Below, piece after piece: positions 17,274 to 24,149 of a stretch of 50,174 bases of DNA. The notes below the pieces were generated by a model that had not been told where the DNA came from, searched no databases, and saw nothing but the letters and a program-made list of their open reading frames with translations. The first letter of the stretch is position 1. The number at the start of each line of letters is the position of its first letter. Origin of the DNA: Candidatus Bathyarchaeota archaeon (GTDB taxonomy: Archaea; Thermoproteota; Bathyarchaeia; 40CM-2-53-6); NCBI GenBank assembly GCA_005884195.1, contig VBBP01000047.1, positions 1 to 50,174 of the forward strand, written 5' to 3'. Both the position numbers and the translations under genes were made by a program.

Positions 17274-17453
17274 TTACTTCGGGGGAGATGTCTTCGATGC
17301 CAACGACTTTTGCTTGGTGAAAATTTCCATTGCTGGGTCCTTCGTCATATCATGATCCTTGTAAAGATGATCTTGCAACTCGTAATACGTTGGGAATGTG
17401 GTCTCGATACCTTTCACTGAACAGACGAAGCAGAGGATCTTATCCTGAACCAA
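17274..17453 (-). CDS. Small C2H2 zinc-finger protein, 59 aa
   Basis: Below common ORF cut-offs. Translation from TTG at 17453 gives a protein with C8-x2-C11-x17-H29-x4-H34, in the context ILCFVCS...YELQDHLYKDHD, which is a good C2H2 finger. A basic Ser/Lys-rich tail follows. GGAGGG lies 9 nt before the TTG, and a TATA-like CTTTTATCC is further upstream on the same strand. A stop codon precedes the start in frame, so the gene is closed at both ends. Single-finger proteins of this size in archaea bind nucleic acid or protein partners; none can be named here. Confidence 0.68.
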   Translation of the reverse strand: MVQDKILCFVCSVKGIETTFPTYYELQDHLYKDHDMTKDPAMEIFTKQKSLASKTSPPK

Positions 17454-17565
17454 TTCTGGATACCCTCCATTTTAGAGAATCGTAATAGCTTGGATAAAAG
17501 GAGACTTCTCAATATTTGAATGAGAAGTTAACTACATAGTCCCTTCTTCGGCGTGGTAGAGAAAG

Positions 17566-18831
17566 TTGGGGGAAAAGTCTGGCGGGTTCATCAAAGACCC
17601 TATTCATGGCTATGTCAGAATCAGCCAGACTGAAAGATCAGTTATCGATACTGAGCCTGTTCAAAGACTCAAGCGCATCCGCCAACTGGCTGGCTCAGAA
17701 TTTGTCTACCCCGCCGCGAATCACACGAGATTCGAGCATGTCATCGGTGCCATGCACTTATCAGGCACCCTGGCTGAGGCCCTTCCAATAGACCTCCCTC
17801 GACATGAACGAGAGCAATTGCGCTTGGCCGCGTTACTTCATGACATTGGGCACGGCCCCTTTTCGCATGTCTTTGAGCCCCTCTTGGCGAAATATCTGGG
17901 TAAGCGTCACGAGGACTTTGTTCCATGGCTCGTAAGGGAGACGGACATAGCTGAAAGGCTCGAAGAGGCGGGCTTCGATGCCAGTATTTTGTGCCTATTG
18001 GCTGTCGGAAAATTGGCGAGTAGAGAACGGCCGTACCTAGACCAGATAATTAGCGGCAGCGTTGACGTTGACAAATTGGATTATGTCGTTAGAGACTCGT
18101 TTCACACAGGGGCAGGATACGGCTCATTCGATGTTCATCGCCTCCTGTACGCGATGGATGTTATTGATGATAGCTTGTCTATCGACGATTCAGCGGTCGC
18201 GACGCTTGAGAGCTTCCTGCTTGCACGTTTTGAATCGTTTCGAACGATATATTTCCACAAGGCCTCTCGGGCAGTTCAGATTATGATGGTGAGGGCCTTG
18301 GAAGTGGCAAGAGATGAGCTCCATTTGTTGGATTTTGATGGGCCTGAGGATTATCTCAAGCTTGATGATTACAAAGTATGGACAGGGCTGAAGGAGTGCA
18401 GGAAGTCAGAGAAGATAATGCAGGACCTGGAACATAGAAGGCTTCTAAAATGCGCATATGAACGCACCCTTTTTTCCGGTGAAGAGCTGAGGTCCAACAT
18501 CATTTCGGACGAACGCGTTCGCGGGGACATCGAAAAACAGATAGCTAGGAAAGCTAAGACTGCGTGGGAAGACGTCGTCATCGACGTACCGACCTTACCA
18601 TCAGTTCCGTACCACGACACTGCCAATTTGCCATCCGTGGACATACCCGTCTTTAGTCATTCTCCTAGTGGAAGAAAAGAGAGAGTCCCTTTATTGGAGA
18701 TTTCCAGGATAGCAGGCGTTCTCCAGACATTCATGAACCTCGTGAGAGTCTACACGAAGGAATCATACCGTTCTAGAGTCGAATCTGCAGCCCGCCAGAT
18801 CCTCGGAGAAGTCTCTACGTCGGAAAAATAA
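17566..18831 (+). CDS. HD-domain phosphohydrolase (SAMHD1/dGTPase-like)
   Basis: 421 aa. Opening DPIHGYVRIS and TRFEHVIGAMHL (H58) are typical, followed by the HD dyad in LLHDIGHGPFSH (H92, D93) and SVDVDKLDYVVRD (Asp about 167-169) as the distal metal ligand. This is the layout of dNTP triphosphohydrolases such as SAMHD1 and archaeal or bacterial relatives. It probably hydrolyses nucleoside triphosphates in the cytosol; activity on dNTPs is inference. The TTG start at 17566 is close to the conserved N-terminus, and ACTACATAG about 30 nt upstream may be the TATA box. Confidence 0.9.
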   Translation: MGEKSGGFIKDPIHGYVRISQTERSVIDTEPVQRLKRIRQLAGSEFVYPAANHTRFEHVIGAMHLSGTLAEALPIDLPRHEREQLRLAALLHDIGHGPFSHVFEPLLAKYLGKRHEDFVPWLVRETDIAERLEEAGFDASILCLLAVGKLASRERPYLDQIISGSVDVDKLDYVVRDSFHTGAGYGSFDVHRLLYAMDVIDDSLSIDDSAVATLESFLLARFESFRTIYFHKASRAVQIMMVRALEVARDELHLLDFDGPEDYLKLDDYKVWTGLKECRKSEKIMQDLEHRRLLKCAYERTLFSGEELRSNIISDERVRGDIEKQIARKAKTAWEDVVIDVPTLPSVPYHDTANLPSVDIPVFSHSPSGRKERVPLLEISRIAGVLQTFMNLVRVYTKESYRSRVESAARQILGEVSTSEK

Positions 18832-18946
18832 CCAACTGATTCTAATCCTCCAACGCCTCAATCCTGTCACTTCCTTGGAATTCTACAAGTTACATCAGCA
18901 CTTTATTTCAACCCCTGAGCTGACATTGATATCCCGAGAAACCGTG

Positions 18947-19138
18947 GTGTCCATACTGCCTAAGTTCATGCAAACTCTTGACGACATGATTTACCGCGAA
19001 CTGGAAAAGATTGCGAAACGAAGGGGAATAACCATCCAAGAACTGATCCGGGCGGTTATAGTACCCGAGTGGATCAATGGACTCAACGGCGTCGAGGGCA
19101 AGGATTCCGGCTCAAACAAGCTCAACAATTGGCGCTAG
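18947..19138 (+). CDS. Small ribbon-helix-helix-like protein
   Basis: 63 aa from GTG at 18947. The core PKFMQTLDDMIYRELEKIAKRRG and ITIQELIRAVIVPEWI has the strand-helix-helix layout of MetJ/Arc-type DNA-binding proteins: a short strand, helix (about 12-24), turn, helix (about 28-41). The open frame extends upstream to a TTG at 18875, but those residues are unlike the family. A TATA-like TTTATTTC at about 18901 would place transcription start near 18930, after that TTG. An ATG at 18968 is another option. It is probably a homodimeric regulator of unknown target. Confidence 0.6.
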   Translation: MSILPKFMQTLDDMIYRELEKIAKRRGITIQELIRAVIVPEWINGLNGVEGKDSGSNKLNNWR

Positions 19139-19306
19139 TTTTTCCCATCTATTCTAGAGCCAAGGCTCTAGGCTAGACCGCACGCGACAGACAACACGCC
19201 AAAATCTCTTCTTTCCTATTAAAGAATCGCGGAAGACAACTAGGAGGTTGCGTTGTTACATAGAGGATAACGTCGGCCTATCCTTTGCTTTTCTGGAGTG
19301 AGTAAG

Positions 19307-19384
19307 ATGTCGAAGAAGCCAACATACTCGACTACTGTTCAGAATATTCTCTCAATAATTGCTCGTAGGATGACGTTCCGATGA
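19307..19384 (+). CDS. Microprotein, 25 aa, coupled to the next frame
   Basis: ATG at 19307 is preceded by GGAG with an 8-nt spacer. The 25-residue basic peptide ends in RRMTFR and its stop overlaps the next ATG (ATGA at 19381-19384). It may be a short coding gene or a leader whose translation feeds the next frame. No homology can be claimed. Confidence 0.35.
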   Translation: MSKKPTYSTTVQNILSIIARRMTFR

Positions 19385-19473
19385 GTGTTGAGAGATTGGA
19401 TGACGCTGTGGCAGCGATTACCTTCACTGTCACGGTGATCACAATCGCTGTGGGTTTTCTCTTCAATCTTTAG
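19381..19473 (+). CDS. Single-span membrane microprotein, 30 aa
   Basis: A start overlapping the stop of the preceding 25-codon frame (ATGA) encodes a 30-residue peptide with an acidic N-terminus (MSVERLDD) and one hydrophobic helix (about 10-29). Such coupled arrangements usually mark real translation, but the length is too short for certainty. The end overlaps the converging gene at 19463-19816 by 11 bp. Confidence 0.35.
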   Translation: MSVERLDDAVAAITFTVTVITIAVGFLFNL

Positions 19474-19816
19474 AGGAAGCTGAGTCAGCACTTGTGCCAG
19501 ACCTAGCCTTGTCAAGAAGGCTCGCGTAGAGGCGGAGCGCCTCGCCTTCTGAGAGCTTCGTGTTTATCGATACTATGCTCATCTTGTTGAAGGTTGCAGC
19601 CACTCTCTCTGACAGGGCCCTCGCTGCGATCAGGTATTTTCCGCCGAGGAGAACAGATGAGGTCCCTGGTCCTCCTTCGCGCAAGCTAGGAGTTGAGACT
19701 GCCAGGGTGCCAATCTTGAATATATCGTCATAAAAGAACGCCAAAACTGCGTTTTCTACCAGAAGAAGGCTCACCTTGTGGATTGCGCCATCCCTTTCCA
19801 GACTTGCTTCGAGCAA
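19463..19816 (-). CDS. PAC3-like putative proteasome assembly chaperone
   Basis: 117 aa, unannotated in appearance. The order of features fits the PAC3/PAC4 fold: an N-terminal strand pair, KIGTLAVSTPS (about 34-44), SSVLLGGKYLIAARALSERVA (about 53-73) and a C-terminal helix (SEGEALRLYASLLDKA). The MGTL...LLG...A..L pattern recalls eukaryotic PAC3. It lies 105 bp downstream of a PAC2-family gene on the same strand, which strengthens the idea. A TATA-like ATTTATACC precedes it in that gap, so it may also have its own promoter. The TTG start has GGAG only 2 nt upstream. The assignment is inference from fold pattern and context. Confidence 0.5.
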   Translation of the reverse strand: MLEASLERDGAIHKVSLLLVENAVLAFFYDDIFKIGTLAVSTPSLREGGPGTSSVLLGGKYLIAARALSERVAATFNKMSIVSINTKLSEGEALRLYASLLDKARSGTSADSASSKD

Positions 19817-19920
19817 ATCTCCTTCAACTGATTCCGTTGTATTATCCTGGTATAAATGGAAGAAACCCGGAAGGTCTTTCCAGACCGTCCCGAACAGTGG
19901 GAAGAGAGAGGTCTTCTCGG

Positions 19921-20709
19921 TTAGGTAATGTAGCGGTCCTTGCCTTCTTCAGGCTTTTCCTCGCCTTCCTTGGACTCTTCAGCTTCTGCGTGTCTGAAAC
20001 GTTCCATCTTCTTGCGCATGTCCTCAATCTCCGAATCAAGCTCTTTCAGATCCACTGGAATACTGACCAGTCCGGTCAGCATTTGGATCACGGCCCTTGC
20101 TGCTTCCAAATCCGGGTAGGCTCCTGTCGTCGCGCCTAGTAGGCCTGCGCACTGCATGCTGCGTTGTCGGCCGATGCCAAGTATTACTCCGGCAGCTCCT
20201 GTGACTGCGCCTCCTTTTGCAAGTTTTGCTCCCATCTTTCTCAAACGTTCTCCGAGCGCGGCTTCTCCGACGACAGCATAGACGGCTCCTACGTCGTTTC
20301 CGGAGCGGGTGCCATATCCACCCATTGTGTAGACTGCCTTGCATCCGAATCGTTGGGCAAAGTCGAGGACAATGCTTGCGACTTCGTACTGTCCAGTTAC
20401 GCTTGGCTGGGCGTCTCCGGTGAGGAGGATGACGTTGGGATCTTGCTCGCCGTAGCCGTAGAATTCGTATCGTGGTAGAGAGTATGTTCCGTCTTCTGAG
20501 ATGTTGATGCCTAGGTTGCCGTCAGGGAAGAGGAGGTAGCTTGAGTATAGCTCACCCATTTTCTTGGGCTTTAGTTTCTCGATAAAATAGTCGACTGCAA
20601 CCTTTCCTACATAGCCGAGTCCGGGCAGGCCCTGAATCAGGACGGGTTCTTTTAGTTGGATCTGTGTTAGCTCGTGTATCCTGGTGTCCCCGAGCGTCTG
20701 AGAAGCCAT
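19921..20709 (-). CDS. PAC2-family proteasome assembly chaperone
   Basis: 262 aa. The PAC2 family signature is clear: LIQGLPGLGYVGKVAVDYFIEKL (about 29-51), GDAQPSVTGQYEVASIVLDFA (about 97-117), TMGGYGT (about 127-133) and GLLGATTGAYPD (about 185-196). Archaeal members (PbaB-type) form oligomers and assist 20S proteasome assembly. The C-terminal 50 residues are a charged coiled-coil-like tail ending in DRYIT, without the penultimate Tyr of a canonical HbYX motif. The ATG start has an AT-rich element (about 20740-20755) upstream. It lies beside the PAC3-like gene. Confidence 0.88.
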   Translation of the reverse strand: MASQTLGDTRIHELTQIQLKEPVLIQGLPGLGYVGKVAVDYFIEKLKPKKMGELYSSYLLFPDGNLGINISEDGTYSLPRYEFYGYGEQDPNVILLTGDAQPSVTGQYEVASIVLDFAQRFGCKAVYTMGGYGTRSGNDVGAVYAVVGEAALGERLRKMGAKLAKGGAVTGAAGVILGIGRQRSMQCAGLLGATTGAYPDLEAARAVIQMLTGLVSIPVDLKELDSEIEDMRKKMERFRHAEAEESKEGEEKPEEGKDRYIT

Positions 20710-20829
20710 GAAGGAACGCTTTCGGGGTCTCGCGGGCTCTGTGGCTTATAGTTATTTCGTAAAGCTCGTCCAATGGGGCGATTCGAGCCTCGAACCTTCG
20801 GTCATTTCTTCGAGGAAAAAAACAGTAGG

Positions 20830-21297
20830 CTAGTGCTCGCCCTTCATCGCAGATCCTGTTGGGACCACAGCCTTTAGCTGGGTACTTGCTCGAAGAAGTT
20901 CTCCGGTGACAGCATAGTAGGCTCGGCTTCCCAATGGTAGGAATTTCAGAGCTTTTGATAGTTGTTTGATGTATATTTTGAGTTCTTGTGGGTCGTGCCC
21001 TTGCCGGGTCTGAACGTCAGTTGTTTCAAACTCGTCTCCCGGAGACTTGATCGTGAGTTTTTCTTTCCTTCGCGGCACGTCTAACTCATCTTGGCCTCCT
21101 TTCACGGTTATCAAACGTAATGAGTGTTCTGTATCTGAAACACTGGTTGTTAGCGGAATGTTTCGAAATCCTGGCAGAGTAGAGAGAAGGAGGTTTACAA
21201 TTCCTCGATGGGTTCGATGATAACATTTTGGAGAGGGAGAGTTAAAATAGCTTGGATCGTGGTTGAACTTTACTTCAAACGAGAGTGTGGCTTTCAT
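20830..21297 (-). CDS. Hypothetical protein, about 155 aa
   Basis: Unrecognised, basic and probably soluble. It contains YHRTHRGIVNLLLSTLPGFRNIP near the N-terminus and a C-terminal helical part (ELKIYIKQLSKALKFLPLGSRAYYAVTGELLRAS). The frame is open upstream to 21444, but that part is antisense to the methyltransferase coding sequence and reads as low-complexity, so the ATG at 21297 is chosen. This ATG overlaps the ATG of the divergent methyltransferase in the tetranucleotide CATG (21295-21298). The gene ends 120 bp before the PAC2 start. Confidence 0.6.
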   Translation of the reverse strand: MKATLSFEVKFNHDPSYFNSPSPKCYHRTHRGIVNLLLSTLPGFRNIPLTTSVSDTEHSLRLITVKGGQDELDVPRRKEKLTIKSPGDEFETTDVQTRQGHDPQELKIYIKQLSKALKFLPLGSRAYYAVTGELLRASTQLKAVVPTGSAMKGEH

Positions 21298-21766
21298 GAG
21301 TTGTGCACCATTTGTATCGTCTCCGCACGATGTTGTCAAAAAGATGCTCGAGGTTGCAAGAGCGAGCAAGGACGACGTTCTCTGCGACCTGGGGTGTGGC
21401 GACGGTCGCATTTTGACCACGGCTGTGAAAGATTTTGGGATCAAGTCTGCTGTCGGTTATGAGATTAGAGAGGACTTGTTCAAGCAGGCATCCGGGGAGG
21501 TTGAGAAACTGAAGTTAATGGAGAAGGTGCACATTTTCAACAAGGACCTGTTTCAGGCCGACCTAAAGGACGCGACCCTGATCACACTGTATCTTACCAC
21601 GTACGCTAACGAACGGCTGAAGCCTAAGCTGAGATCCGAGGCGCGGCCTGGCTCGAGGATTGTTAGCCATGATTTTATGATCAATGGCTGGAAGCCTTCG
21701 AGGAAGGAGAACTATAACGAGCACACGATTTATGTGTACTCGATTCCTGACGCTTACTCGATCTAG
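21296..21766 (+). CDS. aKMT-like protein lysine methyltransferase
   Basis: 156 aa class I SAM-dependent methyltransferase. APFVSSPHDVVKKMLEVA is followed by the SAM motif DVLCDLGCGDGRILT (about 26-40), then GYEIRED, and ends with RIVSHDFMINGWKP and a beta strand (HTIYVYSI). The size and layout match archaeal aKMT and the related FAM173/ATPSCKMT family, which methylate lysines on many chromatin and other proteins. The start at 21296 (ATG) is chosen because family members begin just before this APYVPTP-like stretch. TTAAAATAG (21241-21249) is a likely TATA box leaving a short leader. It converges on the Clp1-like gene with an 8-bp gap. Confidence 0.85.
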   Translation: MSCAPFVSSPHDVVKKMLEVARASKDDVLCDLGCGDGRILTTAVKDFGIKSAVGYEIREDLFKQASGEVEKLKLMEKVHIFNKDLFQADLKDATLITLYLTTYANERLKPKLRSEARPGSRIVSHDFMINGWKPSRKENYNEHTIYVYSIPDAYSI

Positions 21767-21774
21767 GGCTCCTA

Positions 21775-22851
21775 TCAGATCTCATCGAATCTTGTAGAGA
21801 GAACGACCGCTCCTAGCTCAACAGTCCTCGGCGTTTCCTCGGTGCTTGTTGTGATACGGACGATGCCGTTTCCGATTCGCTCGATCCTTCCGATCGACAA
21901 TAATTCTCCGTTCTCGTCGAGTAGTCCGGTTATTGTTCCTCTGTATGGTGTGATTTGGTCGAGTCGTTGCTGTTGGGGGGCGTTGAACATTCTGAGCTTG
22001 ATCGTGTTAAGTCTTAGATCCATATGTTTGGGGTTCTTGAGAAATCGTCTGTATCCTTCTTCCCTGGCCTTCTTCCTTTCTTCTCTTGTTCTTGTCAGGG
22101 CAAAGCTTGAGGCTTCGAGCGGCAGGGTTGGACGATTTAGTAATTCGAGAATATGGTCGAGTTCATGGTCGAGGCTTAGAGCAAGGACAAGGTCTGGTCG
22201 TAAGCTGTCTAGGAGCTGGCGCTTGTGCTCGACCGCCTCATCTTCTCTCACCCAGCCATCGGTGTTCAAGATGATGATCCCGCTTCCGGTTGAGATTTTG
22301 TCTCGGAGATGTGTAATAGATTGTACGAGCTTGTCTGGGGTTGAGGAGGGGCTGGTGTCTCCTATGAAATAGGATCTTTCAGGTCTCAGCTCTTGGAGAT
22401 TGATGATGTGCTTGGTTACAGTTGAGGAACTGGTGGTCGTTGGTGGGCCGATGTCTGCCTGCCCAACATCACCATCGATGATACTGGTCTGACCTCCATG
22501 ACCTAGGCAGGTGTTGGCGAGGTACGTGCAGAGTGTGGATTTTCCAGAGTCGACATCTCCCAGAATAACGGCTAGTCCTCGCGAATGTCTAAGTGCCTCA
22601 GCTGCGTCTCGCCAGCTCGGCGGAATGGTGGAGCCGTTGACTTGTCTGTAAGAGCCGGGCTCTCCTATTCTGATTTGAAAAACAGCGTTCATCTCTGTTT
22701 CTATAGCTATTCTTCGATATTTTGCAATGACTAGGGAATTCCCGATTTGGATTGGGGCTCCAAGCGAGGTGGCTGTTCCTTCGCGCAGGACTATGGACGC
22801 CGGACCGTCAACGAGAAGGGGTTTCTCCTTTGAGAGTCTGACTTCTGGCAA
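21775..22851 (-). CDS. Clp1/Grc3-family polynucleotide 5'-kinase
   Basis: 358 aa. The order is an N-terminal beta domain (about 1-90), P-loop GDVDSGKST (98-106), the Clp1-type Walker B DGDVGQADIGPP (126-137), FIGDTSPSS, and LNTDGWV (about 194-200). A C-terminal beta-rich domain follows (about 285-358). The family transfers ATP phosphate to 5'-OH ends of RNA or DNA and serves in RNA processing and repair. The C-terminal TPYRGTITGLLDENGELLSIGRI region is characteristic. It is divergent from the RadB-like gene, with about 70 bp between starts. Confidence 0.9.
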   Translation of the reverse strand: MPEVRLSKEKPLLVDGPASIVLREGTATSLGAPIQIGNSLVIAKYRRIAIETEMNAVFQIRIGEPGSYRQVNGSTIPPSWRDAAEALRHSRGLAVILGDVDSGKSTLCTYLANTCLGHGGQTSIIDGDVGQADIGPPTTTSSSTVTKHIINLQELRPERSYFIGDTSPSSTPDKLVQSITHLRDKISTGSGIIILNTDGWVREDEAVEHKRQLLDSLRPDLVLALSLDHELDHILELLNRPTLPLEASSFALTRTREERKKAREEGYRRFLKNPKHMDLRLNTIKLRMFNAPQQQRLDQITPYRGTITGLLDENGELLSIGRIERIGNGIVRITTSTEETPRTVELGAVVLSTRFDEI

Positions 22852-22923
22852 GTGTCTTCCTCCTAGGCAGAGTTATTCAGTCTGGGCAAGTGTCGGTCTC
22901 TCCAGACTAGTTGGTTCTTGGTG

Positions 22924-23604
22924 ATGGAAAGATTGAGCACTGGGACGAGCGGTCTGGATCGGTTGTTGAAGGGGGGTCTTGCTCTTAGAGAGGTCAACCT
23001 GGTCTATGGGGAGGCGTCGACGGGGAAGACGGTCTTGGCGATGCAATCCGCGCTGGAGGCCTCGGCGAGAGGCTTCAAGGTTTTCTTTGTCGACGCTGAT
23101 CTCTCGTTTTCAGTTCAGAGGCTCGAGTCCCTGGATCGAGGGGAAGAGCTTGCTGAGAACATCGTCGTGTTTCAGCCTGAGGATTTTCGGGAGCAGAGCC
23201 GCATAACGGAGAGCTTGGAAGTGATGCTGTCTAAGACTCCGGCGCTGTTGATTGTTGACTCTGTGACGGGTCTCTATCGTGCTGATCTTGAGAAGCCTGG
23301 GACGGTTTTTGTCCAGAATCGCGAGCTGAACAGGCAGTTGGCGTATCTTTCCGATCTCTCCTCAAGGTTCGAGCTCACAGTCTTGTTGACTGGACAAGTT
23401 CACAGCGAGCCGAGCGGTGGGAGCTGGCTTATCGCTCCTGTCGCTACAAGGACGCTGAGACACTGGTCCTATCTGATCTTGAGGTTGCGCCCGACTCCGA
23501 GACGTGATGTGAGAGAGTGCCTTCTAGAGAAGATAGATGGGAGGGACGTAAGGAGCGCTCGGGCGTTGTTCAGGATTGGCGAGACCGGTTTGGAGGATGT
23601 GTAG
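22924..23604 (+). CDS. RadA/RadB-family recombinase paralogue
   Basis: About 226 aa from the ATG at 22924; a TTG two codons earlier is possible. It is a minimal RecA-fold ATPase. Near the N-terminus are LSTGTSGLDRLLKGGL and Walker A GEASTGKT; ALLIVDSVTGLYR is Walker B, followed by NRELNRQLAYLSDLS and VLLTGQVHSE. The short length without the N-terminal DNA-binding domain of RadA matches RadB and other RadA paralogues that modulate homologous recombination. Its position with a CarS gene downstream is 59 bp away, probably co-transcribed. Confidence 0.85.
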   Translation: MERLSTGTSGLDRLLKGGLALREVNLVYGEASTGKTVLAMQSALEASARGFKVFFVDADLSFSVQRLESLDRGEELAENIVVFQPEDFREQSRITESLEVMLSKTPALLIVDSVTGLYRADLEKPGTVFVQNRELNRQLAYLSDLSSRFELTVLLTGQVHSEPSGGSWLIAPVATRTLRHWSYLILRLRPTPRRDVRECLLEKIDGRDVRSARALFRIGETGLEDV

Positions 23605-23663
23605 CGTTTGGTTCATTACGGTGCCTGGTTGACGGAGCGGGCTGAGATCTAGGGCGATCCAGT

Positions 23664-24149
23664 CTGGGAATTGTTCTATCCGCGCTACTTTTCATTGGGC
23701 CCTCATACGTGGCGAACGCTGCGCCTCTTCTCTTCGGTGGCGGGGCTCCGCTGGATGCGGGAAAGAACTTTCTGGATGGTCAGAGGATCTTTGGTGCACA
23801 CAAGACAGTCCGCGGATTGTTTGCTGGGATCATCGCGGGGTCGGCGATTGGACTTGCAGAATCACCAGTCGACAGTCATCTCTTGCTCGGGGGCTTTTTG
23901 ATCGCGTTGGGAGCCGTTCTTGGGGATCTGCTGGGCGCGTTTTTCAAGAGGCGTGTCGGGGTAGAGCCAGGGAACCCGCTGCCGGTTGTGGACCAACTGG
24001 ATTTCGTGTTCGGAGGCCTGATCCTCGGACAACTGGTCTTTCAGTTGAGTTGGTGGTCGGTCTTGGTTGTGGTATTGGTGACTCCGCCGATTCATCTAGG
24101 AACGAATTATGGAGCGTACTTGCTGGGGATCAAGAGGACGCGCTGGTAG
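23664..24149 (+). CDS. carS: CDP-archaeol synthase, probable non-canonical start
   Basis: Integral membrane enzyme that makes CDP-archaeol from CTP and unsaturated archaetidic acid, a step in archaeal lipid synthesis. Motifs are APLLFGGGAPLDAGKNFLDGQRIFGAHKTVRG and, later, FFKRRVGVEPGNPLPVVDQLDF. The first ATG, GTG or TTG in frame is a GTG at 23709, which would cut off the conserved first membrane helix. The frame is open upstream and encodes exactly that helix, GIVLSALLFIGPSYVANAAP. No ATG, GTG or TTG lies between the upstream stop (23643) and 23709. A CTG at 23664 with AGGG nine nt upstream is the best candidate, giving 161 aa, a normal length. The 3' end overlaps the antisense tnpB frame. 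Confidence 0.82.
   Translation: MGIVLSALLFIGPSYVANAAPLLFGGGAPLDAGKNFLDGQRIFGAHKTVRGLFAGIIAGSAIGLAESPVDSHLLLGGFLIALGAVLGDLLGAFFKRRVGVEPGNPLPVVDQLDFVFGGLILGQLVFQLSWWSVLVVVLVTPPIHLGTNYGAYLLGIKRTRW

Noticed and set aside
21298-21444. N-terminal extension of the minus-strand hypothetical gene
   Set aside because: It is antisense to the methyltransferase SAM motif and reads as low-complexity; the ATG at 21297 is a better start.
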